Shown here one piece after another: positions 32,560-41,086 of a DNA stretch of 64,000 nt (positions are counted from its first letter, which is position 1; each line of letters opens with the position of its first letter). This DNA comes from Clostridia bacterium (GTDB lineage Bacteria; Bacillota; Clostridia; UBA1381): assembly GCA_017621875.1 (NCBI GenBank), contig JAGASE010000013.1, positions 1 through 64,000 of the forward strand, read 5' to 3'. The position numbers and the translations under genes are program-made. Under the pieces are notes generated by a model. The model was given only the letters and a program-made list of their open reading frames with translations, searched no databases and was not told where the DNA came from.

Positions 32560-34584
32560 ATGGAAAGTATAAATTCATTGCACGGCATCGGAGCCGAAAG
32601 AGCAAAGCTGTTTGCCAAAAAGGGCATAAAAACAGTGGAGGATTTGCTGTACTATTTTCCGAGGGGGCATGAGGACAGAACAAAATTTTGTGAAATTGCC
32701 GATTGCCCCGTCGGTGAGTTTGTGTGCATTAAGGCAAAGGTGTTTTCGCCGGTAAAAGAGGTGCGGATTAAGCGGAATTTTACCATATATTCAATGGTGA
32801 TTTTCGATGATTCGGGTGCGATGAATGTTGTCTGGTATAACAACAGATTTGTAAAAAATGCATTCCATACCGATGATGAGATTTTGTTTTACGGGAAGGT
32901 TGCGGCGGCAAGAAATAAAAAGGAGCTGCAGAATCCCGTATATGAAAAAGCAGGAAATGAGCGTTTTATCGGCAGAATTGTGCCGGTTTATCCGCTTTCG
33001 GGAAATCTTACGCAGAAAATTATCGCATCTGCAATGGAGCAGGCGATAGAGCGTGCGGGAGTTATGAGCGAATATATCCCGTCGGCTGTGCGGAGCAAAT
33101 ATAACATTGCGGAAATAAATTTCGCGATGAAAAATATTCATTTTCCGTCGGATTTTAACAGTTACGAAATTTCGAGAAGACGCTTTGTTTTTGAGGAGCT
33201 TTTAACGCTTCAGCTTGCACTTTTGGAGAGAAAAAGTGATAACACAAAGGCACAAAGAACACCGTTTTCGGATACGGAATGTGTAAAAGAGTTTATAAAG
33301 GGCTTGCCGTTTGAGCTTACAGGTGCACAAAAGCGTGTGATATCCAAAATGTGCGAGGATTTCAAATCTCAAACGCCCATGAACCGCCTGGTGCAGGGAG
33401 ACGTAGGCTCAGGAAAAACTGTTGTTGCGGCAGCAGGCATGTATGTGGCATATAAAAACGGATTTCAGTCAGCGATAATGGCACCGACCGAAATTCTGGC
33501 AAATCAGCATTTTGAAACCTTTTCGGCGTTTTTTGAGGGTACTGGAATTGAGCCTGTTCTTTTAACAAGCGGAACGAAGAATAAAAAAGCAATTTACGAA
33601 AAAATTGCAAGCGGCGAATATTCTGTGATAATCGGAACAAACGCAATAATTCAGGAGGAGGTTCAATATAAAAATCTCGGACTGGTTGTTGCGGACGAGC
33701 AGCACAGGTTTGGAGTTGTGCAGCGTGCCAAGCTTGTTTCAAAGGGTGAAAACCCAAATACGCTTATTATGACTGCAACGCCGATACCGCGGACGCTGTC
33801 GCTCATTTTATACGGAGATTTGGACGTGTCGGTTATCGACGAGCTTCCGCCGGGGCGAAAGCCTGTTGCAACCTATGCTGTAGGCGAGGATATGCGAAAG
33901 AGAATTTATGCTTTTTTGGACAAGCATATTAAAAACGGCTCTCAGGCGTATGTTGTATGTCCGCTTATAGAGGAAAGTGAAAAGACCGACCTTGCAAATG
34001 CGGAGGATATTCATAAACGGCTTGAAAAAATATTTCCGCAGTATAATGTAGGGCTTGTTCACGGCAGGATGAAATCTGCGGAAAAGGAAAGCATTATGCG
34101 TGATTTCGCGGAAAATAAAATTCAGATTTTGGTTTCAACCACCGTTATTGAAGTGGGCGTGAATGTTCCAAACAGTAATATTATGATAATCGAAAATGCC
34201 GAGAGATTCGGTCTTTCCACGCTGCATCAGCTTCGCGGAAGAGTCGGCAGAGGTCAGGAGGAGGCATTTTGTATAATGTTTGCTCACGGAAGCAGCGAGA
34301 TTACAAAAAAACGTATACAAACGCTGTGCAAATCAAATGACGGATTTTACATATCCGAGCAGGATTTAAAGCTGAGAGGTCCGGGTGATTTCTTCGGAAC
34401 GCGTCAGCACGGACTGCCCGAGCTTAAGGTGGCAAACCTGTTTACGGACGCCGAAATTTTAGAGGACGCCCAAAACGCGGCTGTGGATATAACCGAGGGA
34501 AAATGCAAAATAACCGCAGAGGAATTTTTCGGGCTAAGGAAAAAAGTGGACAAAATATTGTCAGACAGCATAGTTTTAAACTGA
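32560..34584 (+). CDS. recG: ATP-dependent DNA helicase RecG
   Basis: A 674-aa superfamily 2 helicase that remodels stalled forks and Holliday junctions. The N-terminal wedge/OB domain begins with the HhH-like INSLHGIGAERAKLFAKKGI. Helicase motifs are Walker A GDVGSGKT (280-287), DEQH box at 379-382, TATPIPRTL, and the C-terminal LRGRVGRG and GDFFGTRQHG. ATG 32560 is used here; GTG 32554 would add two residues and neither has a clear ribosome binding site. It follows fakA by 15 bases, the conserved Bacillota order. Confidence 0.97.
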   Translation: MESINSLHGIGAERAKLFAKKGIKTVEDLLYYFPRGHEDRTKFCEIADCPVGEFVCIKAKVFSPVKEVRIKRNFTIYSMVIFDDSGAMNVVWYNNRFVKNAFHTDDEILFYGKVAAARNKKELQNPVYEKAGNERFIGRIVPVYPLSGNLTQKIIASAMEQAIERAGVMSEYIPSAVRSKYNIAEINFAMKNIHFPSDFNSYEISRRRFVFEELLTLQLALLERKSDNTKAQRTPFSDTECVKEFIKGLPFELTGAQKRVISKMCEDFKSQTPMNRLVQGDVGSGKTVVAAAGMYVAYKNGFQSAIMAPTEILANQHFETFSAFFEGTGIEPVLLTSGTKNKKAIYEKIASGEYSVIIGTNAIIQEEVQYKNLGLVVADEQHRFGVVQRAKLVSKGENPNTLIMTATPIPRTLSLILYGDLDVSVIDELPPGRKPVATYAVGEDMRKRIYAFLDKHIKNGSQAYVVCPLIEESEKTDLANAEDIHKRLEKIFPQYNVGLVHGRMKSAEKESIMRDFAENKIQILVSTTVIEVGVNVPNSNIMIIENAERFGLSTLHQLRGRVGRGQEEAFCIMFAHGSSEITKKRIQTLCKSNDGFYISEQDLKLRGPGDFFGTRQHGLPELKVANLFTDAEILEDAQNAAVDITEGKCKITAEEFFGLRKKVDKILSDSIVLN

Positions 34585-34641
34585 TTTTATATCTGTTTTA
34601 TAAAAAAATTGCGAAAAGTTTTAAAAATTTGACAAAAAATG

Positions 34642-34670
34642 TTGACCTTTTCGTCAATATAAGTTACAAT
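34642..34670 (+). promoter_or_regulatory. Promoter of rsmD-coaD
   Basis: TTGACC (34642-34647), 17-bp spacer, TACAAT (34665-34670), 25 bases before the rsmD start. An overlapping TTGACA at 34629 has no matching -10. Confidence 0.6.
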
Positions 34671-34695
34671 ATAAAGAGTAGTATGGAGGATTGTC

Positions 34696-35232
34696 ATGAG
34701 AATTATTGCAGGAAGCAGAAGAGGACATAAGCTGCTTGAGTTTGAGGGACAGAATATCCGACCTACTACTGACCGTGTAAAGGAATCAATATTTAATCTC
34801 ATTCAGGAGTTTGTTCCAAAAAGTCGCGTGCTTGATTTGTTCGGAGGCAGCGGAGCACTTTCGTTTGAGGCATTAAGCCGCGGAGCAGAGTCTGCTTTAT
34901 GCGTTGATATTGATAAAAATTCTGTTGCGGTAATTAAAAAAAATGCTGAATCGCTTGCATTTGATAATTTTGAGGTTGTAAATGCTGATGCGATGAGCTA
35001 TATATCTTCTGAAAAAAGACAATTTTCTGTCATATTTCTCGATCCGCCGTATAATAAGGGCTTTATCGCACCTGTAATAAACGGCATTGTTGAGCATGAG
35101 CTTTTGTGTGAGGGCGGAATAATCGTACTGGAGAGCGACTTTTCGGATGAGCACAGCGATTTTTCCGGACTTAACATTATTAAGCAGAGAAAATACGGCA
35201 GAAGCTATGTTACTATATACCAAAGAGGGTGA
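34696..35232 (+). CDS. rsmD: 16S rRNA (guanine966-N2)-methyltransferase
   Basis: A 178-aa Rossmann-fold methyltransferase acting on G966 of 16S rRNA during 30S assembly. The SAM-binding loop is DLFGGSGALSFEALSRG (around residues 47-63) and the N-methyltransferase motif IV DPPYNKG is near 116. The N-terminal RIIAGSRRGHKL and RPTTDRVKESIFN segments are typical of RsmD. It is paired with coaD (6-base gap), as in most Bacillota. Confidence 0.96.
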   Translation: MRIIAGSRRGHKLLEFEGQNIRPTTDRVKESIFNLIQEFVPKSRVLDLFGGSGALSFEALSRGAESALCVDIDKNSVAVIKKNAESLAFDNFEVVNADAMSYISSEKRQFSVIFLDPPYNKGFIAPVINGIVEHELLCEGGIIVLESDFSDEHSDFSGLNIIKQRKYGRSYVTIYQRG

Positions 35233-35238
35233 GTTATT

Positions 35239-35724
35239 TTGAGGATTGCAGTATATCCCGGAAGCTTTGACCCTATCACCAACGGACATTTAGATATTAT
35301 AAGGCGTGCATCGAGGCTTTATGATAAGCTGATTATAGGAGTGCTGAACAATACGAGCAAGAGTCCTTTGTTTACGGCGGAGGAGCGTAAGGCGATGATT
35401 GATGAGGCGATAGTCGGCATATCTAATGTGAGCTGCGATGTATTCAGCGGTCTTTTGGTTGATTTTGCAAAGCAAAACGGAGCGTCCGTTATTGTAAAGG
35501 GACTAAGAACTGTTGCCGATTTTGAATATGAGTTTCAAATGGCACTTTTGAACAAAGCACTTAATCCCGAATATGAAACGATGTTCATGATGACGAACAC
35601 AAAGTATTCATATATCAGCTCAAGCATGATAAAAGAGGTTGCAAAATATAATGGCGAGTTAGACGGATTAGTTCCGCATAATGTCATTTTAAAAATAAAA
35701 GATAAATTACAGAGGGAGTTTTGA
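35239..35724 (+). CDS. coaD: Phosphopantetheine adenylyltransferase
   Basis: A 161-aa nucleotidyltransferase of the HxGH type that adenylates 4'-phosphopantetheine to dephospho-CoA, supplying the prosthetic group for ACPs. The motif is GSFDPITNGH (His17), and the second nucleotide-binding signature is YSYISSSMIKEVA near 130. Translation starts at TTG with AGAGGGTGAG upstream. The stop codon overlaps an in-frame TTG of the next gene. Confidence 0.97.
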   Translation: MRIAVYPGSFDPITNGHLDIIRRASRLYDKLIIGVLNNTSKSPLFTAEERKAMIDEAIVGISNVSCDVFSGLLVDFAKQNGASVIVKGLRTVADFEYEFQMALLNKALNPEYETMFMMTNTKYSYISSSMIKEVAKYNGELDGLVPHNVILKIKDKLQREF

Positions 35725-35726
35725 AG

Positions 35727-36170
35727 ATGGAAATTATGGAAATCATCGATATGATGGAAGAAACTATTGACAAGGCACCGGTAGTTCCTTTAAGCGGCAA
35801 GATTGTCGTTGATAAAGAGGATCTTCTGGACTACATTCAGGAGATGCGTCTTGTATTCCCGGACGAGGTTAAGGAAGCAAAATGGGTAAAGGAAGAAAGA
35901 GAAAGAATCCTTGCTGAGGCTCAGTCACGCAGCGAAACAATGATTAAGAACGCTGAAGAAAAGGTTGTTCAGATGATTGATGAGCATGAAATCACAAAGC
36001 AGGCTGTAGAGCAGGCTAATCAGATGGTTAACGAGGCTCAGACTGCTGCGATTGAAATAAAGACTGACTGCGACCAGTACAGACATGAAATCTTAAACGA
36101 TCTTGAGAAACGTCTTGATATGCTTCTTAAAAAGGTACACGACGATAAGGCTTATTTTGAAAATAAGTAA
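35727..36170 (+). CDS. Coiled-coil protein, ATP-synthase-b-like (unknown function)
   Basis: A 147-aa soluble protein. After a short N-terminal segment (LSGKIVVDKEDLLDYIQEMR) nearly all of it (residues 45-145) is a charged heptad-rich coiled coil resembling the stalk of F-ATPase subunit b or DivIVA-type proteins, but without a membrane anchor. Clostridial genomes commonly encode such a protein after coaD; no function is established. ATG 35727 is chosen for its 8-base spacing from GGGAG. Confidence 0.8.
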   Translation: MEIMEIIDMMEETIDKAPVVPLSGKIVVDKEDLLDYIQEMRLVFPDEVKEAKWVKEERERILAEAQSRSETMIKNAEEKVVQMIDEHEITKQAVEQANQMVNEAQTAAIEIKTDCDQYRHEILNDLEKRLDMLLKKVHDDKAYFENK

Positions 36171-36195
36171 AAATCGTCTACATATCCGATGTTTT

Positions 36196-36226
36196 GGCTA
36201 TGCCGGATTTGGTATAGCCTTGTTTA
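36196..36226 (+). terminator. Possible terminator before tsaE
   Basis: GGCTATGCC (36196-36204) pairs with GGTATAGCC (36211-36219), one G-T pair, followed by the moderately T-rich TTGTTTA. Confidence 0.45.
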
Positions 36227-36256
36227 CTGTTTAGTAAATTTTAAGGGTGATTACTT

Positions 36257-36688
36257 ATGATATATAAATCAAACAGTGTAAAGGAAACGGAAAATATCGC
36301 AGCTGCCTTTGCAAAAACCTTAAATGGCGGCGATGTTATATGCTTAAACGGCGATTTGGGCGTGGGAAAAACCGCTTTTGTGCAAGGATTGGCAAAAGGT
36401 CTGGGCGTTACCGAATATGTTTCAAGTCCTACATTTACGATTGTGAACTGCTATTCGGGAAGACTTCCGGTATATCATTTTGATGTGTACAGAATAAACG
36501 ATGCGGACGAAATGTACGAAATCGGTTATGAGGAATATGTTTACGGCGGAGGAGTTTCGGTTATCGAATGGCCTGAGCTTATTTCTGATATACTTCCTGA
36601 TAAGCGTTATGATATCACAATTACAAAAAATCTGGAAATGCACGAGGATTATCGTGAAATACTGGTTGAGAAAAGAGGCGGACAATGA
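36257..36688 (+). CDS. tsaE: tRNA t6A biosynthesis ATPase TsaE
   Basis: A 143-aa P-loop protein that recycles the TsaB-TsaD complex making N6-threonylcarbamoyladenosine at tRNA position 37. Walker A GDLGVGKT is at residues 32-39. SSPTFTIVNCY and the VIEWPELI segment are family hallmarks. RBS AAGGGTGA 6-8 bases before the ATG. It overlaps tsaB by 4 bases. Confidence 0.96.
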   Translation: MIYKSNSVKETENIAAAFAKTLNGGDVICLNGDLGVGKTAFVQGLAKGLGVTEYVSSPTFTIVNCYSGRLPVYHFDVYRINDADEMYEIGYEEYVYGGGVSVIEWPELISDILPDKRYDITITKNLEMHEDYREILVEKRGGQ

Positions 36689-37377
36689 GAATTTTAGCGG
36701 TTGATACATCATCGGCGGTTGCCTCGGCGGCATTGGTTGAGGACGATAAGCTTATTTGCGAATGCTCGTTAAACAACGGTCTTACACATTCGCAGACTAT
36801 TCTGCCGATTATTGATGATGTTTTTAAAAGAAGCAAATTGACGCCTTCTGATATTGATATTTTCGCTGCTGCCAACGGTCCCGGCTCTTTTACGGGTCTG
36901 CGAATTGGCGTAACTACTGTTAAAGGACTTGCACATGCTGCAGGAAAGGGCGTTGTGGGTGTTAATACTCTGGAGGCTCTTGCATATAATCTGCCGTTTT
37001 GCCCGTATATAATATCGCCGATTATGGACGCAAGACGGGAGCAGGTTTATAATGCGTTTTATAAATTTGAAAACGGTGAAATAAAGGAGCTTGTGACGCC
37101 GCGGGCAATAGCTTTGGCAGATGTCCTGTGCGAGCTTAAGGAATATAACGAAAAGGTTGTTTTTTTGGGAGACGGCGTGCCGGTTTTCAAGGAAAAAATA
37201 AAAGAGGTATTAGGCGATGCGGCACTTTTTGCACCGCAGACCGCAAATGCTCAAAGGGCGTCGGCAGTGGCGGAGGCTGCGAAGGGAAAGCCTTGCATAA
37301 ATTATGCGGAATTAGTTCCTGTGTACCTGCGTAAATCGCAGGCGGAGAGAGAAGCGGAAGAAAGGGGAAATAAATAA
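36685..37377 (+). CDS. tsaB: tRNA t6A biosynthesis protein TsaB
   Basis: A 230-aa ASKHA-fold pseudo-enzyme that pairs with TsaD to transfer threonylcarbamoyl to A37 of ANN-decoding tRNAs. The first strand LAVDTSSAVASAAL and GPGSFTGLRIGVTTVKGLA near residues 70-88 are characteristic. Length is typical. In many Bacillota rimI and tsaD follow; here rpiB follows instead, overlapping by one base. Confidence 0.95.
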   Translation: MRILAVDTSSAVASAALVEDDKLICECSLNNGLTHSQTILPIIDDVFKRSKLTPSDIDIFAAANGPGSFTGLRIGVTTVKGLAHAAGKGVVGVNTLEALAYNLPFCPYIISPIMDARREQVYNAFYKFENGEIKELVTPRAIALADVLCELKEYNEKVVFLGDGVPVFKEKIKEVLGDAALFAPQTANAQRASAVAEAAKGKPCINYAELVPVYLRKSQAEREAEERGNK

Positions 37378-37811
37378 TGTTAGCAATAGGTTGTGACCAC
37401 GGAGGATTTGAACTTAAGGGACATATAATTGAGCATTTAAAGGAAATTGGCGTGGAATATAAGGATTTCGGTACTTATGACGAAAACAGCGTTGATTATC
37501 CGGATATTGCCGGAAAGGTAGGAAATGCTGTTGTTTCGGGTGAATGTGAGAACGGTATTTTGATTTGCGGAACAGGAATCGGAATTTCAATAGCGGCTAA
37601 TAAGATTAAGGGAGTGCGTGCGGCACTGTGCGGCGATGTGTATTCTGCAAAGATGACAAAGCAGCATAACAATGCAAATATAATCTGCATGGGTGGCAGA
37701 GTGATCGGACGCGAGCTTGCCTTTATGATTGTAGACACTTGGCTTAACGAAGAATTTTTGGGCGGCAGACACGCAAACAGAATTGAGAAAATTCATAATT
37801 TAGAGAAATAA
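37377..37811 (+). CDS. rpiB: Ribose-5-phosphate isomerase B
   Basis: A 144-aa isomerase of the RpiB/LacAB family interconverting ribose 5-phosphate and ribulose 5-phosphate. It shows the N-terminal CDHGGFELKGHI, the active-site Cys segment NGILICGTGIGISIAANK around 60-77 and the C-terminal RRHANRIEKI-like GGRHANRIEKI. It ends the rsmD-to-rpiB series and is followed by a perfect hairpin. LacA/LacB paralogues are excluded by the absence of a partner and sugar genes. Confidence 0.94.
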   Translation: MLAIGCDHGGFELKGHIIEHLKEIGVEYKDFGTYDENSVDYPDIAGKVGNAVVSGECENGILICGTGIGISIAANKIKGVRAALCGDVYSAKMTKQHNNANIICMGGRVIGRELAFMIVDTWLNEEFLGGRHANRIEKIHNLEK

Positions 37812-37830
37812 TGATATCTGTAAAATACGC

Positions 37831-37860
37831 AAAGAGGTATGGAAAATTCCATACCTCTTT
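37831..37860. terminator. Bidirectional terminator between rpiB and apbE
   Basis: A 14-bp perfect inverted repeat (AAAGAGGTATGGAA and TTCCATACCTCTTT) with A/T tails on both sides, between convergent genes. Confidence 0.8.
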
Positions 37861-37883
37861 AAATTATGCTGTATTTTGTATGA

Positions 37884-38852
37884 TTAATAAATAAATTTGT
37901 ATTTGTAGGAAAAGTTCAGCTGTTTAAAAATATTTTCCAATGACTTGGAAAAATAGACGGTATCGTCAGTAACTAAAATACCACGAACGTTGTATTTATT
38001 TAAAAGCTCGATGCCTTTTTCCACGCCCGCAACAAAAATTGCGGTGGAGAGTGCGTCGGCAAGCGTAGCATTTTCTGATATCACAGTGACCGAACGCAGT
38101 CCGCTTTGTGCAGGATATCCTGTGGTCGGGTCAAAAATATGATGATAACGCACGCCGTCAAGCTCAAAATACCTCTGATAATCGCCGGAGGTTATTACAG
38201 CAAGATTTTCCGCTGTGACGATACCGATAAGCTCGCTTTCGTTTTTTGGGTCCTGTATACCGATTTTCCAGTTTTCGCCGGTAGGCTTTTTGCCGATTGC
38301 GTATGCGTTACCGCCGAGATTAATCAGTGCGGAGGTAACACCGTCAGCCTGTAGCTGCTCGATTATGCGGTCGGTTAAAAAGCCCTTGGCTACACCGCCT
38401 AAGTTTATGGACTTTTCTGCCGTTACATCCTCCAAAGCTTTGGTAACATCGGGAATATATCCTGTATTATTCTTTATATCCCATGCCGTAACAAGCGGAT
38501 TTAGGTAGATTGAAAACAGGTCGGGATTTTCACTTCCGAAATTCTTGCCAAACTCAATCAAATCAAGTGCATCTTCTGATAAATTCACGCTTTTTCCGAT
38601 GTTTAGCTGATACAAGGAACTGCTTTCATCGCTTGCGGAAAGCTCGGCGTCCATTTTTTTTAGATAATCGACACAGCTGTCGAGCGGCTTTTTTGAGCGG
38701 GAATATACGGTAAAGTCGCACACTGTGTCAAGATAGTCTGTTAAAGTGAGCTTCTGCTCTTTAACGTTAAAGCTTTGCATAAGAAAAATTATCAGTACAG
38801 TAATTAAAATCAGTCCGTATAGAACGATTCTGTTTTTCGTAGTCTGTTTCAA
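37884..38852 (-). CDS. apbE: FAD:protein FMN transferase (ApbE)
   Basis: A 322-aa membrane-anchored flavin transferase that attaches FMN covalently to threonine residues of extracytoplasmic redox proteins such as RnfG/D. An N-terminal membrane helix (IVLYGLILITVLIIFLMQSF, residues 9-28) lacks a lipobox Cys. The ApbE core carries NLGGVAKGFLTD, INLGGNAYAIG, SGDYQRYF and HIFDPTTGYP, and the Mg-binding D-A-STA near ADALSTAIF. It starts at TTG with GGAGGA 8 bases upstream. It is the last gene of the minus-strand group, one base after rbgA. The substrate proteins are not in the window. Confidence 0.94.
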   Translation of the reverse strand: MKQTTKNRIVLYGLILITVLIIFLMQSFNVKEQKLTLTDYLDTVCDFTVYSRSKKPLDSCVDYLKKMDAELSASDESSSLYQLNIGKSVNLSEDALDLIEFGKNFGSENPDLFSIYLNPLVTAWDIKNNTGYIPDVTKALEDVTAEKSINLGGVAKGFLTDRIIEQLQADGVTSALINLGGNAYAIGKKPTGENWKIGIQDPKNESELIGIVTAENLAVITSGDYQRYFELDGVRYHHIFDPTTGYPAQSGLRSVTVISENATLADALSTAIFVAGVEKGIELLNKYNVRGILVTDDTVYFSKSLENIFKQLNFSYKYKFIY

Positions 38853-38853
38853 T

Positions 38854-39708
38854 TCAAATTTCCTCCGGTTTTTCCAGTGTTATTCTGCCGATTTTGCAGC
38901 CGCGAAGCTCGTCCAACAGAATATTTGCGGCACGCTCGGTATCAATTTCGCCGCCGGAGATGACGCAGCCACGTTTTTTTCCGATATATTCGAGAATTTC
39001 ATGTCCCTCCATCTCGGATATTCCCTCCAGCTTGTATCTTGCACATAATAAGTCATGATAATTATCCCGCAGAATTTCGAGTAGGGAGTAAGCCAAAAGC
39101 TCGACCTCCATAATTTCGTCGCGGATTGCACCTGTGTATGCAAGATTGACCGCCACGCGTTGGTCCTCAAATTTGGGTGGAAGAATACCTGGGGTATCCA
39201 AAAGCTCAAGCCCGTCCTTTAAGCGAATCCATTGTTTGGTGCGTGTAACGCCGGGACGGTCGCCTGTTTTGGCACTCGCTTTTCCGGCAAGACGATTTAT
39301 CAATGTTGATTTGCCTACGTTTGGTATGCCGACCATCATGATTTTAACGCTGCGGTTCATACCCTTTTCCTTTGCTTTGTCGAGCTTGTCCTTTATAAGC
39401 TCGCGTGCGGCGGGGGCAATTTTGCTGATACCCATACCGGTTGAGCAGCTGATGGGAATAACCTTGATGCCGTTTTTGTTGTACCAGGCTATCCATTTAT
39501 CGGTAACGGAGCTGTCCGCCAAATCGTATTTATTCATAACAACAAGCCGCGGCTTGTCAGCTATAATGTCGTCAAAATTGGGGTTTCTGCCGGAGAAGGG
39601 AATACGTGCGTCCAAAATTTCCACAACAACGTCGATATTGCGAAGATTTTCCTCAATCATTCGGCGTGTTTTTGCCATATGTCCGGGATACCATTGTAAA
39701 TTCTGCAT
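38854..39708 (-). CDS. rbgA: Ribosome biogenesis GTPase RbgA (YlqF)
   Basis: A 284-aa circularly permuted GTPase needed for late 50S assembly. Motif order is G4 NKYDLAD, G5 SCSTGMG, then G1 GIPNVGKST and G3 DTPG, which is diagnostic for the permutation. A C-terminal ANTAR-like helical domain follows. The start ATG 39708 has GAGGTG upstream and gives the family N-terminus MQNLQWYPGHMAKTRR. The order rplS-lepB-rbgA resembles that of B. subtilis (rplS-ylqF). Confidence 0.95.
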   Translation of the reverse strand: MQNLQWYPGHMAKTRRMIEENLRNIDVVVEILDARIPFSGRNPNFDDIIADKPRLVVMNKYDLADSSVTDKWIAWYNKNGIKVIPISCSTGMGISKIAPAARELIKDKLDKAKEKGMNRSVKIMMVGIPNVGKSTLINRLAGKASAKTGDRPGVTRTKQWIRLKDGLELLDTPGILPPKFEDQRVAVNLAYTGAIRDEIMEVELLAYSLLEILRDNYHDLLCARYKLEGISEMEGHEILEYIGKKRGCVISGGEIDTERAANILLDELRGCKIGRITLEKPEEI

Positions 39709-39781
39709 AATTTCACCTCGTATAAACAGAGCTGCCATATCAAGCATTTGCTATGCTTTTGCGGCAGCTTTGCTAAAATTC

Positions 39782-40459
39782 TTATTCAGTAGGACCGAAG
39801 GCTGTAAACGGCCATATTCTAAGCTGTGATTTGCCTTCGATTGCATTGATTGGCACAAGTCCCAAGTCAGAGGAACGTGAGTCCTTGCTGTTTGGTCTGT
39901 TGTCGCCCATAACGAAAACGTGACCTTCTTCAACGGTAACGGGATATGAAACCGAGTAATCGGTAATTCCCGTTATGCCGTCATAGTACGGCTCATTGAG
40001 AACCTCGCCGTTAACCCAAACCTGTCCGTCCTTGATATCGACGGTGTCGCCCGGCATGCCTATGATACGCTTTACATAGTATCTGCGTTTGAGGCTTTCC
40101 GGGAGCTTGGTGTAAAGAACCATTTTGGAGAAGAAATTCAGGTTTTCGCCGTTATTTTCCTCATACTCGGCGTAATATTCCTGCCTGTCCTTATAAGAGG
40201 AATCCAGTATTATTATATCGCCTGCTTCAGGCTTGTAGCCGAGCTTTGTAACGATAAGCCTGTCGTTATTCACAAGAGTCGGGTGCATGGACGGACCGTC
40301 AACGCGGACGATGTCAAAGATAAATGCCTTAAGGATAAAAACCACCAAAAGAGCAATGATGATTGTATAAATCCATTCCCATACCTCACGAAGTAAGCTG
40401 AAACTATTTTGAGTTTCCTTCATTGTGCCTTGAATTTGATTTTCTGTATTATCTGTCAT
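39782..40459 (-). CDS. lepB: Signal peptidase I
   Basis: A 225-aa membrane serine protease that removes signal peptides outside the cytoplasm. One N-terminal membrane helix lies at residues 30-50. The catalytic Ser57 is in DGPSMHPTL and the general base Lys130 in YYVKRIIGMPGD. The C-terminal GDNRPNSKDSRSSDLGLV is box E. ATG 40459 follows GAGGTG at 6 bases. An extra hydrophilic stretch near 85-115 (DRQEYYAEYEENNGEN) is an insertion common in Clostridia. It has its own promoter behind the rplS terminator. Confidence 0.96.
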   Translation of the reverse strand: MTDNTENQIQGTMKETQNSFSLLREVWEWIYTIIIALLVVFILKAFIFDIVRVDGPSMHPTLVNNDRLIVTKLGYKPEAGDIIILDSSYKDRQEYYAEYEENNGENLNFFSKMVLYTKLPESLKRRYYVKRIIGMPGDTVDIKDGQVWVNGEVLNEPYYDGITGITDYSVSYPVTVEEGHVFVMGDNRPNSKDSRSSDLGLVPINAIEGKSQLRIWPFTAFGPTE

Positions 40460-40490
40460 TATAAACACCTCGAATATGTAATTTAATTAT

Positions 40491-40519
40491 ATTATATCTC
40501 AATAAAAAAACAAAATCAA
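40491..40519 (-). promoter_or_regulatory. Promoter of lepB
   Basis: On the minus strand: TTGATT (40519-40514), 17-bp spacer, TATAAT (40496-40491), about 30 bases before the lepB start. Confidence 0.7.
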
Positions 40520-40526
40520 CAAACAA

Positions 40527-40554
40527 GCAAAAAGGGACACATAAATGCCCCCTT
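40527..40554 (-). terminator. Terminator after rplS (minus strand)
   Basis: On the minus strand AAGGGGGCAT pairs imperfectly with ATGTGTCCCTT and is followed by TTTTTG. Confidence 0.6.
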
Positions 40555-40578
40555 AAACTTAATTTGACTTTAAGGAAA

Positions 40579-40932
40579 TTAGATTCTTTCCTTAACCTTA
40601 GCAGCTTTACCAACTCTGTCACGCAGATAGAACAGTCTTGCACGTCTTACGCGACCCTTTCTTGAAACCTCAATCTTTTCAATGATAGGTGAGTTAACCG
40701 GCCAAGTCTTTTCTACACCAACGCCGTAAGAAAGACGTCTTACGGTAAATGTAGCACCGATACCACTGCCCTGCTTTTTGATAATAGTACCCTCGAACAT
40801 CTGAGTTCTTGTACGATTACCCTCGACTACCTTCTGGTAAACCTTTACGTTGTTACCAACAACAAGCTCAGGTAAGTCTGTTCTGATTTGGTCTTTTGTT
40901 AAAGCACTAATGATTTCTGTAGCATTCATCAT
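40579..40932 (-). CDS. rplS: 50S ribosomal protein L19
   Basis: A 117-aa ribosomal protein at the 30S-50S interface. The SH3-like core shows [40 protein letters not shown] and the C-terminal [16 protein letters not shown]. Two ATG codons in tandem follow AGGAGGGC, and either may be used. An L19-type leader and a strong promoter lie upstream, while rpsP, rimM and trmD, which often precede it, are absent. Confidence 0.97.
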   Translation of the reverse strand: MMNATEIISALTKDQIRTDLPELVVGNNVKVYQKVVEGNRTRTQMFEGTIIKKQGSGIGATFTVRRLSYGVGVEKTWPVNSPIIEKIEVSRKGRVRRARLFYLRDRVGKAAKVKERI

Positions 40933-40956
40933 TATAGCCCTCCTTTATTTTCTTAA

Positions 40957-40988
40957 GATGTTCGTGCCGACCGAGGCAGAGGACCATC
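40957..40988 (-). promoter_or_regulatory. L19 leader RNA (autoregulatory hairpin)
   Basis: On the minus strand, within the roughly 67-base rplS leader, GATG pairs with CATC around an inner TGCC/GGCA hairpin, with the CACGAACATCTTAAG segment that I associate with the Bacillota L19 leader. Binding by excess L19 would repress its own mRNA. Assigned from position and pattern only. Confidence 0.55.
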
Positions 40989-41005
40989 CGTAATATAACT
41001 CAAAT

Positions 41006-41034
41006 ATTATACCACGCATATAGCAAAAAATCAA
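41006..41034 (-). promoter_or_regulatory. Promoter of rplS
   Basis: On the minus strand: TTGATT (41034-41029), 17-bp spacer, TG-G-TATAAT (-10 at 41011-41006). Confidence 0.75.
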
Positions 41035-41086
41035 GTATTTTTTGTAAAATAATTGAATTTTTTTTGATTAGTCATAAAAATCGGCG

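Noticed and set aside
36222-36237. TTTACT-GTTT-AGTAAA palindrome before tsaE
   Set aside because: It is short, AT-rich and without a promoter in register, and could arise by chance.
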